This document shows positions 8,692 through 17,371 of a DNA stretch of 64,000 nt, piece by piece. Each line of letters opens with the position of its first letter. Position 1 is the stretch's first letter. The stretch is from contig NZ_JABUFE010000004.1 in the NCBI RefSeq assembly GCF_013315265.1, positions 1 through 64,000 of the forward strand, written 5' to 3'. The translations under genes were made by a program, and so were the position numbers. This stretch comes from Parasulfitobacter algicola (GTDB lineage: Bacteria > Pseudomonadota > Alphaproteobacteria > Rhodobacterales > Rhodobacteraceae). The notes below the pieces were generated by a model. It did not search any database. It was not told the DNA's origin and was given only the letters and a program-made list of their open reading frames with translations.

Positions 8692-8840
8692 AACACTGCC
8701 CCAGATGTTCGTTTTTCGTTCTGGCGAACCTACGGGGATGCTGAAAGCTTTTCAATCGAAAGGAGTGCTGCTTGGCGGCACAGGCGCCAATGGAATTGCC
8801 GACAAAACACCGATCGCCCACTTCGAGGCGTTATTCAGCA

Positions 8841-9992
8841 TTAGTCATCTTTCCCGATCAACAAAGCTTCAACGCTTTCAATGTCAGGCATCGACCGTCC
8901 AGCGATCCCTTGCAAGTCACCATGCATCCCAACTGTTGAGGCGATAACCAGGTCAATCTGTTTGGCCCGTAGCGCCCATTGCTTTTCGATAAAGACGCGT
9001 TCCTTGCGCAGGTTATCTTGCATATCCTCGAAGCGTTCGACAATTGCATCCATGCGTTGCTTGAATTGTGTCCCGGTCAGATAATCATAAATCATTTCCA
9101 TCTTGGTTTCCTGACCCATTGCGCGGCCCTTGGCATTTGCTACGTCGAACAAACCTTGGCGCAAGGAGGACGCTAGTGGGACTGCATAGCGCGGTGCACA
9201 GACCCAGACGCCGTCAACCATGCCGAAACTGTCAATCCCCTCAGGCAGGGCTTGAGAGGTAATCACAGCCACTTCACATCCCGAAGACCGTTGGTCATCG
9301 CGCAGTTTGGCTAGCCAGCCCGCGGTCCAGTTCTTGGTGCGTTTGCTTTCCCATAGGATACTGCCGGCAATGCCACCCGATGCGGTCACGTCTTGGCGCA
9401 CATCCGCGCCGCTGATGCCTTTGGCAACTGGAACAAAGGTATCCATCGGAAAGGCCGCACCGAGGGTTTCTTCCAAAACAATCTCCGCCGCTTCGCCCTG
9501 GGTCTGCATTGAACCTTGCTCGGATTTCTGTTTCAGCGTTTCGATCTGCCGTTTCATGCCCTGCATGACTTGTTCTTGTTCGGCCAGTTTCAATTCGGCC
9601 TTCTCATTTGCTTCTCGTGTCAGCTTTTCAGTGAGTGCTGGACGTTCTGCCGCTAGCATTTTTTGCAAAGTAAGCTCCATCTCGGCTTCTTTGTCCTTGA
9701 GTTCCTGTTCATGCTTCAACGCAGCGGCTTGCGCCAGTTGAGCCTCTCGCAACTTTTCTTCCTGCGCTTTGATACGTTGCTCAAGAGCGGCATGCTCTGC
9801 CGCAGTTTCAGCTTTGGCCGCATCCTTGGCCTGCGCCCGTGCTTCGGCGAGCGCCTTGGTCGCCTGTGCCTCTTGCTTGGCCAGCTCATCTTTGAAAGAC
9901 GCGCGGAGGTCAGCGAGCATCGGGCCTGCAAGTTGCTCGGTCAATTCAATTTCATGGGAACACTTCGGGCACTGAATCTTCAACTCGGACAT
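8841..9992 (-). CDS. DUF2130 domain protein
   Basis: The protein has 383 residues. It starts with a zinc-ribbon-like pair (IQCPKCSHEIEL, residues 6-17; only one CxxC is present), continues with a long Ala/Glu/Lys-rich coiled coil (about 35-165), and ends with the DUF2130 fold (about 170-380: AEIVLEETLGAAFPMDTFVPV, then SILWESKRTKNWTAGWLAKL, then VAVITSQALP). The E-x-K context in WESKRTK suggests a nuclease-related fold, as proposed for the family. DUF2130 genes are frequent in accessory DNA but their function is unknown. It is transcribed away from the Gabija operon, with a 335-bp gap to it. Confidence 0.8.
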   Translation of the reverse strand: MSELKIQCPKCSHEIELTEQLAGPMLADLRASFKDELAKQEAQATKALAEARAQAKDAAKAETAAEHAALEQRIKAQEEKLREAQLAQAAALKHEQELKDKEAEMELTLQKMLAAERPALTEKLTREANEKAELKLAEQEQVMQGMKRQIETLKQKSEQGSMQTQGEAAEIVLEETLGAAFPMDTFVPVAKGISGADVRQDVTASGGIAGSILWESKRTKNWTAGWLAKLRDDQRSSGCEVAVITSQALPEGIDSFGMVDGVWVCAPRYAVPLASSLRQGLFDVANAKGRAMGQETKMEMIYDYLTGTQFKQRMDAIVERFEDMQDNLRKERVFIEKQWALRAKQIDLVIASTVGMHGDLQGIAGRSMPDIESVEALLIGKDD

Positions 9993-10327
9993 GCGCTCAC
10001 CTCAAAAATTTGCAGAAAACCAAAGCTATCATGGAAAAGTATGCGCCTCCAGAGCGGGTACGCCTAGATGACTCTTTGGCCTCTGTCCGTCGGTTCGAAC
10101 CTGAAATTCTTCGACCACATTACTTCGACGCGGCGTGTCACGTTGGATTTCTAACAGCCCCGAAGCGTCGCTTGCGAGTTAGGCCAGCTGAAATTCAGAA
10201 CCGTGTTCAAAGATCCACAGAATTTTAAGTGAATACATAAGCTAGCTGAGTTATTGTCTTTAGCGTGGCTTAAGCACGTTTAATGCCCAGGCATGTAGGC
10301 GCAGATTCTAGCGTCTGAAGGAACAGT
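9993..10327. promoter_or_regulatory. Divergent intergenic region, DUF2130 gene / Gabija operon
   Basis: This 335-bp stretch without a convincing gene separates two divergent transcription units and must hold both promoters. It is AT-richer than its flanks near 10200-10260. A 72-codon plus-strand frame inside it has no recognisable similarity and no good ribosome binding site. I see no clear inverted-repeat operator. Confidence 0.35.
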
Positions 10328-12193
10328 ATGCACCTAAGTGAACTAGAATTAACCAATTTTCGATCCTTCTCTAAAGAGACCACGTATTTCGAGAAGAAAC
10401 TCACCGTGCTTGTTGGCGAAAATAATGGTGGCAAGAGTAATATTATCGATGCCATGCGACTTCTCACGACGCCGCTTGGCGGCCGCAGAGAAATCTATTG
10501 CGAGCAAACCGACGTTCGATTTGGGTCAAGTACCGCAAGCTTTGATTTGAAGGCCAGCTTTAGCGATCTAACACCACCGCAGCAGGGGCGTATGCTTTCG
10601 GCAACAACTGACGTGAGCATGGAAGTAGCCTGTTTTGGCCTCACATACGACGCTTCTTCTAGAAAGCATTATGTGCGGCCGACGTTATGGGGTGGGCGCT
10701 TTAAAGCCGCTCCTGAGCCTGGCTCTCACGAGATGATCCGCCATGTCTATTTGCCGCCCCTACGTGATGCCAAGCTTGCATTGGCATCCGGCAATCCCAC
10801 GCGGATAAACGCTCTGCTCAACCACTTTCTTGGAGACCAAGACGCCGCCGATGTGGCAAAGAGTCTTGCCCGCGGTGCCGAAAACCCGATCCTCGGTAAC
10901 GTTGACAGTGCCGTTGCAAGCGGTCTGGATGTATTGACCGCGGGCGTAAGGCGGCAAAGCGCCGAGTTGGGATTCAACACAAATGAAAGCCTGATCGACA
11001 TTGCCCGCGACCTCCGGTTCAAACTTGCCGACCACGGTATTTCGCCTGAGGATCTGAAATACTCCGGTCACGGTTATGCCAACCTACTATACATGGCGAT
11101 TATCGCCGTCGAGCTGGAGAAGACCGACAATGCCGAGTTAACGCTTTTTCTTGTCGAGGAGCCGGAAGCACACCTGCATCCGCAACTTCAGGCCGCTGTT
11201 CTGAATTTCCTCGAAGAGCGCGCCGAACAATCCTTCAAACCAAAGAGTGATCCAAATGCGCCCGCAGGAAATTTGCAGGTCGTCGTCGCCACGCACTCTC
11301 CGAACCTCTCGGCCTGGGTGCCGAACCGCAACCTCGTCTTCGTCAAATCGATCATCCCTGAAATTGTAACCGAAGAAATCCAAGAGCCTCAGGCAGGCGA
11401 CGACGACCAATCAGTCGTAGAAACCGAGGCTAGCGCTGAGCCTCAAAGCCATGCCGACGATCCCGCGGACTCGGCGCAAGCGCCGCGACCGGAATCGAGG
11501 TGCATCCCTCTCTCGAAGCTTGTTCTCAATGATGAAGAGCGACGCAAGATCGACCGCTATCTCGATGTTACCAAATCCGCGCTCTTGTTCGGGGGACGGG
11601 TATTTCTGGTTGAAGGCATTGCCGAAGCACTAATCCTGCCCGCCATCGCAAAGCACCACGTGTTCAAGGGCAAGCCTGAGGATTTTCGCGTCTTTCGGTC
11701 AGCCGTCTTTGTACCGATCGATGGCGTCGACTTTCAACCATACGCAAAAGCTCTTCTCTCACCTTACAACGACGTCAGGATCGCCGAGAGGTTGGTGATC
11801 CTGACAGATGGCGATGCGCAGTCTGTTGATGAAGGTGCAAAGCGGCCCGGCCAGATCCGCAAAGAAAAGCTGGAGGAACTGGCAAGAGACAATTCGGCTT
11901 CTGGCAATCTGGATGTCTGCATCAATACCTATTCGCTTGAGACCGAACTTGTGAACGCCGGAAATGTCGCGGTCATGAAAGAAGTCTATCTCGGCCTGCA
12001 TCCCAGATCGGAAGAGAAATGGGATACGGCTGTTGCATTGGCAGGCTATGCCAAGGCCAAGGCTGTGCAGAAGATCTTCAAAGACACACCAAAAGGAGAC
12101 TTCGCCCAGCTTCTGGCCGAGCAGGTCGCAAAATCTGCTGAATTCCAAGTACCACAGTATTTGATCGATGCGATAAAGGCCATTGTCAAATGA
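10328..12193 (+). CDS. gajA: Gabija-type OLD-family ATPase/nuclease (GajA-like)
   Basis: The protein has 621 residues. An ABC-type ATPase domain carries Walker A GENNGGKSN (30-38), a signature region, the Walker B-like LFLVEEPEAHLHPQ (about 272-285) and the switch region VVVATHSPN (about 318-326). A C-terminal TOPRIM domain has VFLVEGIAEALILP (about 425) and ILTDGDA (about 489), the acidic residues used for metal-dependent cleavage. The layout is that of class 2 OLD nucleases, which by definition sit beside a UvrD/Rep-like helicase, as here. In Gabija the nuclease cuts DNA when nucleotide pools are depleted by phage. A disordered acidic insert (about 350-395) separates the two domains. Confidence 0.88.
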   Translation: MHLSELELTNFRSFSKETTYFEKKLTVLVGENNGGKSNIIDAMRLLTTPLGGRREIYCEQTDVRFGSSTASFDLKASFSDLTPPQQGRMLSATTDVSMEVACFGLTYDASSRKHYVRPTLWGGRFKAAPEPGSHEMIRHVYLPPLRDAKLALASGNPTRINALLNHFLGDQDAADVAKSLARGAENPILGNVDSAVASGLDVLTAGVRRQSAELGFNTNESLIDIARDLRFKLADHGISPEDLKYSGHGYANLLYMAIIAVELEKTDNAELTLFLVEEPEAHLHPQLQAAVLNFLEERAEQSFKPKSDPNAPAGNLQVVVATHSPNLSAWVPNRNLVFVKSIIPEIVTEEIQEPQAGDDDQSVVETEASAEPQSHADDPADSAQAPRPESRCIPLSKLVLNDEERRKIDRYLDVTKSALLFGGRVFLVEGIAEALILPAIAKHHVFKGKPEDFRVFRSAVFVPIDGVDFQPYAKALLSPYNDVRIAERLVILTDGDAQSVDEGAKRPGQIRKEKLEELARDNSASGNLDVCINTYSLETELVNAGNVAVMKEVYLGLHPRSEEKWDTAVALAGYAKAKAVQKIFKDTPKGDFAQLLAEQVAKSAEFQVPQYLIDAIKAIVK

Positions 12194-13938
12194 CGCCAAA
12201 GCCTTTCGCGCCTACTGAAGAGCAGCGCGCTGTCATTGACCATGAAGGCTCAGCGTTTGTTGATGCCTGCCCAGGTGCTGGGAAAACCAGGATTTTGATC
12301 GAACGCGCTCGCGAGCTTTTCGGCGCATTGAGACAAGGCCAAGGTATCGCTTTTTTGTCCTTCACTCATGCCGCAGTCTTCGAGCTGGAAACGCGACTTT
12401 CGCAGGAACGATTGCTTCCCGCGCCGATTTTTCCAAACTTCATAGGAACGTTCGATAGCTTTGTCTGGCACTTCCTTGTCGCACCGTTTGGACTGCCAGG
12501 CGCAACTGTTCGACCTCGTTTGATTGCGGATACGGCAGGCCTACCCGTCGAGCCGTACGAAAATGCACAAACTCTACCGCTTTCTTGCTTTTGCCCCGAT
12601 ACAGGTGCGATCTTTCCGGCGGAAGCAAAGTCCAAGGGCTTTGATGTATCCAAAAAGCAGGACTATCAGGTCCAGGCCTATGAAACGACTGCCAGTCGAA
12701 TACGAGAGCGCCTCCTTGCGCGCGGTCATCTCGGCTTTGACGAAGCGCGGTCAGTTGCTTTGCAGAGAATTTCAGATACGCAAATCGCGCGACGGATCGC
12801 GCTTGCTCTAAAAGGGCGATTTTGTGAAGTTATTGTTGATGAGGCGCAGGACTGTAACCCCGATGATCTGAGGATCATTGCTTGGCTTCGTGACTCCGGC
12901 CTTCCGACAAAAGTCGTGTGCGACCCCAATCAAGCCATCTACGAGTTTCGAGGCGGGGTCACTGACCACCTTAGTACATTTGCAGAGACTTTTCCTGCCG
13001 CTCAGCGCAAAAAGGTTACCGGCAACTTCCGTTCTTCCCCAAATATCTGCAAGGCCGTCGCCGGATTTCGCCCTATCCCCGTACGGGGCGATCCCGATGA
13101 AGCGCTTGGCTCGCTCAGGGGCCACTCAGCATCTGTCGAAATCCTGTCCTACGGAGGCATTAGCGTTCCGCCCTCGATAGGAGAAACATTCTCCACCATT
13201 TTGCGGGGCGCTGGTATTCTTCCTTCTTCCGCCCCAATTGTCGCTTCCACAAAGGCCAGCGGGGCCGCCGCATCCGGTCAGCCCAAAGCTACAGGTTCAC
13301 AGGATCGCACCCTTCGTCTTGCCGAAGTGGTATCGGAGTTTCAATTTGCCGCTGGCTACAGTGATATGAAGAAGGCCATGGACAGTGCCCATGAACTGTT
13401 TCTGCTACTTGAGGGCAAGCTTGGCGGCCTGTCCTACCACCAGTACATCGCCGATAACGACATTGATCCTGCCAGTTGGCGCTCGCAAGTGGTTAAACTT
13501 CTGCGCACGCTTCGATTTTCCCTAGGCGTTCATGGAGATGCCCGTGGTTGGCACGGTGCTGTAAAGCAAGTTCTGGAGCGGGAACTTTCTATTGATGATG
13601 GTCAAACGATCTCGCAGAAACTGCGGTGGAATACTAATCTCGAAGGCCTGCTTGCAGACGCTCCGACGGACACTCCCCTTCCGCGCACGATCCATTCGGT
13701 CAAGGGTATGCAGTTTCCTGCCGTGTGTGTGGTGATGACGTCGAGAACCCTAGGCAGAATTCTCGATTTCTTGTTGACGGGCGAGCCTGCTGACCAGGCA
13801 GAGAATGCTAGAAAGCTATATGTGGCGGCATCGCGAGCGGAAAAGCTCTTGGTCTTAGCCGTGCCAAGAAGCCAAGCACTGCGTTTGAAAACGCATCTTG
13901 AAGCGCAGGGTGCATCTGTAAATGTCCGAGAAATCTAG
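12190..13938 (+). CDS. gajB: Gabija-type UvrD/Rep-like helicase (GajB-like)
   Basis: This 582-residue superfamily 1 helicase starts inside the stop of the nuclease gene (ATGA overlap), so the pair is translationally coupled. Motifs seen: Walker A DACPGAGKTR (about 28-37), motif II VIVDEAQDCNPDDL (about 214), GNFRSSPNIC (motif IV region, about 278), IHSVKGMQFPAVCVV (motif V, about 501) and LYVAASRAEKLLVLAV (motif VI, near 538). In characterised Gabija systems GajB associates with GajA and senses or processes DNA. It is longer than the first described GajB proteins (about 500 residues), mainly through a Ser/Ala-rich segment near 350-380. Confidence 0.87.
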   Translation: MTPKPFAPTEEQRAVIDHEGSAFVDACPGAGKTRILIERARELFGALRQGQGIAFLSFTHAAVFELETRLSQERLLPAPIFPNFIGTFDSFVWHFLVAPFGLPGATVRPRLIADTAGLPVEPYENAQTLPLSCFCPDTGAIFPAEAKSKGFDVSKKQDYQVQAYETTASRIRERLLARGHLGFDEARSVALQRISDTQIARRIALALKGRFCEVIVDEAQDCNPDDLRIIAWLRDSGLPTKVVCDPNQAIYEFRGGVTDHLSTFAETFPAAQRKKVTGNFRSSPNICKAVAGFRPIPVRGDPDEALGSLRGHSASVEILSYGGISVPPSIGETFSTILRGAGILPSSAPIVASTKASGAAASGQPKATGSQDRTLRLAEVVSEFQFAAGYSDMKKAMDSAHELFLLLEGKLGGLSYHQYIADNDIDPASWRSQVVKLLRTLRFSLGVHGDARGWHGAVKQVLERELSIDDGQTISQKLRWNTNLEGLLADAPTDTPLPRTIHSVKGMQFPAVCVVMTSRTLGRILDFLLTGEPADQAENARKLYVAASRAEKLLVLAVPRSQALRLKTHLEAQGASVNVREI

Positions 13939-14413
13939 TTAGCCAGGCTCCGAGAGGACACAGCTTAGTTCGAGATTCTGGAATGCTCGCTTGAACGGTA
14001 TTGGAAACGAAGGACCGCTTTCTATCCTCTGTCTATGTCTTCTCGCATAAGCAGCGCACTTCCGCTTTCCGGCATACAAAGCACCTTGTGTCGGAAAAAC
14101 ACGAAAACCGTTGTTAACAAAGGGTGAGGGCGCGGCCCTCCCCCTCGGGCAACCAAATTAGACAGAGCCGTGTCCTCGGCTACGCCTGCGGGCCGCACCA
14201 CCTCTGTCGAATTGGGTTGCCTCGCCCCCTCCCGCGTTCGCCACGTGGCAGATTTGCAGGAGCAGGCGGCTTCGCCGTCTGACCTTCAAATCGCGCCCAA
14301 TTTTCCGGTTGGGAAACGGGATCAAACGAAACGAACCTGATGGGTCAAGTATGAAGATTGGGTCAGTTTATGATGCAAAGGTCAAAGTCATATGACGTTC
14401 GACAGTTTAGAAA
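13939..14413. other. Gene-free border region between Gabija and tRNA-Arg
   Basis: These 475 bp contain the right inverted-repeat arm (14121-14250, listed separately). The flanks 13939-14120 and 14281-14413 show no supported gene. The right end of the element should lie here or in the tRNA 3' end, but no direct repeat of the tRNA end is visible elsewhere in the window. Confidence 0.5.
14121..14250. repeat. Right arm of the 130-bp inverted repeat
   Basis: This arm is the reverse complement of 5293-5422 with about 16 mismatches and no gaps. It keeps the GCCACGTGGC palindrome (14240-14249) and the terminal hairpin, here GAGGGC-GCG-GCCCTC (14126-14140) on the plus strand. The hairpin differs from the left copy by a compensatory A:T to G:C exchange. 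Weaker similarity extends to about 14280 and includes a third hairpin, CGGC-TTC-GCCG (14267-14277). No mobilization genes lie next to this copy. Confidence 0.75.
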
Positions 14414-14490
14414 TGGCGCGCTGGGGAGGATTCGAACCCCCGACCCCTTGATTCGTAGTCAAGTACTCTATCCAACTGAGCTACCAGCGC
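14414..14490 (-). tRNA. tRNA-Arg (anticodon ACG)
   Basis: Read on the minus strand, the sequence folds as a full cloverleaf: acceptor stem GCGCTGG/CCAGCGC, D-arm AGCTCAGTTGGATAGAG, anticodon stem CTTGA/TCAAG with loop CTACGAA (anticodon ACG), T-arm GGGGGTTCGAATCCTCC, discriminator G and an encoded CCA (14414-14416). The 3' end faces the accessory region, the usual geometry for an integration target. Confidence 0.95.
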
Positions 14491-14537
14491 GTCGGGGCGT
14501 TAGTTAGAGGCACATTGCATCTATTGCAAGCCCGAAA

Positions 14538-15938
14538 TCACTGTGCTGCTGCATCAAAGACGATTTCTGACTTGGGAAGGCAAATAGCGAAGGTTGTTCC
14601 AGTTTCACTGGTATCGGAAAGTTCAAGCGTGCCACCATGGCCGCGGATCAGTTCTTGTGCAATGGCCAAACCAAGTCCAGAACCGCCTTTGCGCGTGCCG
14701 CCCTGAAATGGTTTGAACAAATGTTCACGGGCTTTTGGCGGCAGTCCTGGGCCTGTATCGGTGACTTTAATCCACCATGCATCACTGTCATCGGTTGCAC
14801 TGATGCAGATTTCTCCCGACTTACCTGTCGCCAAAATAGCTTGCCGGGCGTTTCTGGTAAGGTTCGATAGAACGCGATACAACTGTTCAGGGTCTGCACG
14901 AACAGAAAGACCTGCGGGGATGTCTTCAGAGAACTTAAGATCATAGTCTTTGACTGCCAGACGTTCGCTGTCGATGACATCATCCACCACCTGCATCAAC
15001 GGAATACGGGTCAGACGGGGGGCGGGCTCTTCGACACGGCCGAAGGCAAGCGTCGACTCGCACAGATGCACGGCCCGGGTAATCGAATTCACCAGTTTTG
15101 GAGCCATGCGGCGCACTGTGGGGTCTTCGCTCGCATCGATACGATCGGTAAACAGCTGTGCAGATGTCAGGATATTACGTAAATCATGGCTGACTTTGGC
15201 CACAGCTTCGCCAAGTTGTGCAAGGCGTTCCTTTTGTTTTAGCGCACTGGTCAATTGTGTCTGCATGCTTTGCAGGGTTTCTTCCGCCTCGCGCAATTCT
15301 GTCACGCCTGCTGTTGGGGTGATGATCCGGCGGGCGTCCTCTGGGGCGGCCGCATAGTTTTTCATATGACCAACAACGCTGCGGATCGGACGTACCAGAA
15401 ACCGACGCACAGCCAGAAACAGCAAGATTGCGGTGAAAATAGAAATCACAGCTGACAGGATCAGAATGCGCACGCCATAATCGATCATGGCCGCGCGCAG
15501 TTGTGATGTTTCCATCGTGACTTCGATCATCAGGCCAGCGTCACGCACCGGGTTGCCCATCACGCGGATCACTCGGTCTTCTGTGTCGATCAAACGGGCC
15601 ATCGCATCGCTAATCAGTTCAAGTGCGGGCGGATCACGTAAGTCAAAGCTGGCGTGGATTGGGGATGGAATTTCGGATGATAGGATCAACTGGCGAATTT
15701 CATCGCGACGCAGGACGACGTTCAATACGTCGGCATTGGTCAGCAACTCTTGTTCCAGATCGTCGCTGATCATATCTTCGGCCAGCAAGGCGAGCGACGC
15801 AATCTGTGCCCGTTCCAGCCGGTCCAACAGATAATCATGCCGGAACCGCGCGATTGAGGGGACAAAGATCAACACCTCGGCCAACATCACGAAGACCGTG
15901 GTCAAGATCAGAAACCGACCCGAGAGCGAGTTGATCAT
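14538..15938 (-). CDS. Membrane sensor histidine kinase
   Basis: The 466-residue protein has two membrane segments (about 7-28 and 156-178) flanking a periplasmic sensor loop, a HAMP linker after the second segment, the HisKA box KVSHDLRNILTS with phospho-acceptor His251, and an HATPase_c domain with an N box (LSNLTRNARQAIL, about 343), G1 (VTDTGPGLPP, about 395) and G2 (GGSGLGLAIAQEL, about 417). No response regulator lies next to it, so it is an orphan at this locus. It lies 15 bp downstream of a flavin disulfide reductase and a TVP38 membrane protein and probably shares their transcript; the signal it senses is unknown. Confidence 0.88.
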   Translation of the reverse strand: MINSLSGRFLILTTVFVMLAEVLIFVPSIARFRHDYLLDRLERAQIASLALLAEDMISDDLEQELLTNADVLNVVLRRDEIRQLILSSEIPSPIHASFDLRDPPALELISDAMARLIDTEDRVIRVMGNPVRDAGLMIEVTMETSQLRAAMIDYGVRILILSAVISIFTAILLFLAVRRFLVRPIRSVVGHMKNYAAAPEDARRIITPTAGVTELREAEETLQSMQTQLTSALKQKERLAQLGEAVAKVSHDLRNILTSAQLFTDRIDASEDPTVRRMAPKLVNSITRAVHLCESTLAFGRVEEPAPRLTRIPLMQVVDDVIDSERLAVKDYDLKFSEDIPAGLSVRADPEQLYRVLSNLTRNARQAILATGKSGEICISATDDSDAWWIKVTDTGPGLPPKAREHLFKPFQGGTRKGGSGLGLAIAQELIRGHGGTLELSDTSETGTTFAICLPKSEIVFDAAAQ

Positions 15939-15953
15939 GTCCTCTCCTTTAAC

Positions 15954-17369
15954 TCAGGGTAGAACGCGTTGTACGAAGCGAACCACCCGTTTGACAAGCG
16001 CACTGTCAAACAACTTAGGGCTAAAATAGGCACTCGCAGCGCGTTTGTTAATCTCGCCTATCGTCGGATAGGGCAAAACAGTGTTGGCAATCGCGCTCAT
16101 CTTTAAATTATTCGCAATAGCCATGGCCCACATCCCGATCATTTCACCCGCCATGGCACCTGCGATTGAGGCCCCGACAGGCCGACCCTTGACCACCATG
16201 ACCTTGATCAGACCGGTGGTCTTGCCTTCTGCAATGGCACGGTCGTTGTGTTCATATTCGAACCGTACAACGTCCAGCTTGGCTCCATGTTTCGTGCGCG
16301 CCTCGGCCTCGGTCAGGCCGACCTGCGCCAGTTCGGGGTCGGTATAGGTGGCCCAGGGAATATGGCTGGTCTTGGCTTTGGACGGCAGGCCGAACAGGAT
16401 CGACCGGATGATGACGCCCGCATGATAACCCGCCACATGGGTGAACTGCAGCCCACCGGCTGCGTCACCGATAGCATAAATTTTCTTGTTCGACGACCGC
16501 AGATCATCGCCCACCTTCACACCGCGGCGTTCATAGTCGACACCGGCGGCTTCCAGGTTCAGCTTGTCCACATTCACCTTGCGGCCCACGGCCATCAGCA
16601 GGTGTGACCCGGTAAAGCTGCCCTTGGGCGTTTCAACCGTGATCTGATCGCCGCTTTGGCTGATCTTTTCGGCCTTCGCGCCTTCGACGATCTCAATCCC
16701 TTCGGCTTTCAGCTTTTCCAGCACAATGGCAGCCAGTTCGGGGTCATCCTTGCCCATCGCCTGCGCGCCCTCGATCACGGTGACCTTGCTGCCCAGACGG
16801 ATGTGGGCCTGGGCCATTTCCATCCCGATGGGGCCGCCGCCAATGATCAGCAGGTGATTGGGGCGTTCGCGCAGATCAAAGATGTTTTCATTGGTGTAAT
16901 AGGTGACATCTTCAACCCCTGGAATGGGTGGCACGAGGGGACCAGATCCGGTCGCAATGACGAACCGGCGTGCTTCGATCACGGTATCACCAGCCTGCAC
17001 TTCGGTCGGACTGATAAAAGACCCGTATTCGCGGATCACATTAATACCGAAGCCTTCGAACCGTTCCTGGCTGTCGACGGGGGCGATGGTTTCAATAACC
17101 TTGTGAACATGATCTTTGGCGGCAGCATAATCTACAGTCGGCTCAACGGGCATCACACCGTAAGGTTTGCCGGTTTCCATCGCATGGGCCTGCTTGGCCG
17201 CGGCGATCAGTGCCTTGGACGGCACACAACCATAGTTCAGGCAATCACCACCCATTTTGTGCCCCTCCAGCAGAACAACATCTGCCCCCATCTGGCTGGC
17301 CCCCGCCGCAACAGACAGCCCACCTGATCCAGCGCCAATGATACAGATATCTGTTTTAATGCGTGTCAT
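15954..17369 (-). CDS. FAD-dependent pyridine nucleotide-disulfide oxidoreductase
   Basis: The ATG at 17369 (MTRIKTDICIIGAGSGGLSV) is chosen because an upstream start would overlap the preceding gene. The 471-residue protein has the FAD-binding GAGSGG motif, the redox-active CLNYGCVPSK disulfide (near residue 44), an NAD(P)-binding IIGGGPIGMEMAQ motif (near 178) and a C-terminal dimerisation domain. It belongs to the dihydrolipoamide dehydrogenase / mercuric reductase superfamily. The C-terminal active-site block reads YPTIGE rather than the classical HPTxxE, so the usual acid-base histidine is a tyrosine, and no mercury-binding domain is present; the substrate is therefore uncertain. It follows the TVP38 gene by 2 bp, a frequent pairing. 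Confidence 0.85.
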   Translation of the reverse strand: MTRIKTDICIIGAGSGGLSVAAGASQMGADVVLLEGHKMGGDCLNYGCVPSKALIAAAKQAHAMETGKPYGVMPVEPTVDYAAAKDHVHKVIETIAPVDSQERFEGFGINVIREYGSFISPTEVQAGDTVIEARRFVIATGSGPLVPPIPGVEDVTYYTNENIFDLRERPNHLLIIGGGPIGMEMAQAHIRLGSKVTVIEGAQAMGKDDPELAAIVLEKLKAEGIEIVEGAKAEKISQSGDQITVETPKGSFTGSHLLMAVGRKVNVDKLNLEAAGVDYERRGVKVGDDLRSSNKKIYAIGDAAGGLQFTHVAGYHAGVIIRSILFGLPSKAKTSHIPWATYTDPELAQVGLTEAEARTKHGAKLDVVRFEYEHNDRAIAEGKTTGLIKVMVVKGRPVGASIAGAMAGEMIGMWAMAIANNLKMSAIANTVLPYPTIGEINKRAASAYFSPKLFDSALVKRVVRFVQRVLP

Positions 17370-17371
17370 GA

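Noticed and set aside
10010-10228. Small plus-strand frame of 72 codons upstream of gajA
   Set aside because: No ribosome binding site, no similarity, and basic shuffled composition; could be real but nothing supports it.
14414-14490. Direct repeat of the tRNA-Arg 3' end as left attachment site
   Set aside because: I looked for the CCAGCGC / TTCGAATCC end in 1-14 kb and found no convincing second copy.
15954-17369. Mercuric reductase (merA)
   Set aside because: The disulfide reductase lacks the N-terminal metal-binding domain and the C-terminal cysteine pair of MerA, and no merR, merT or merP gene is nearby.
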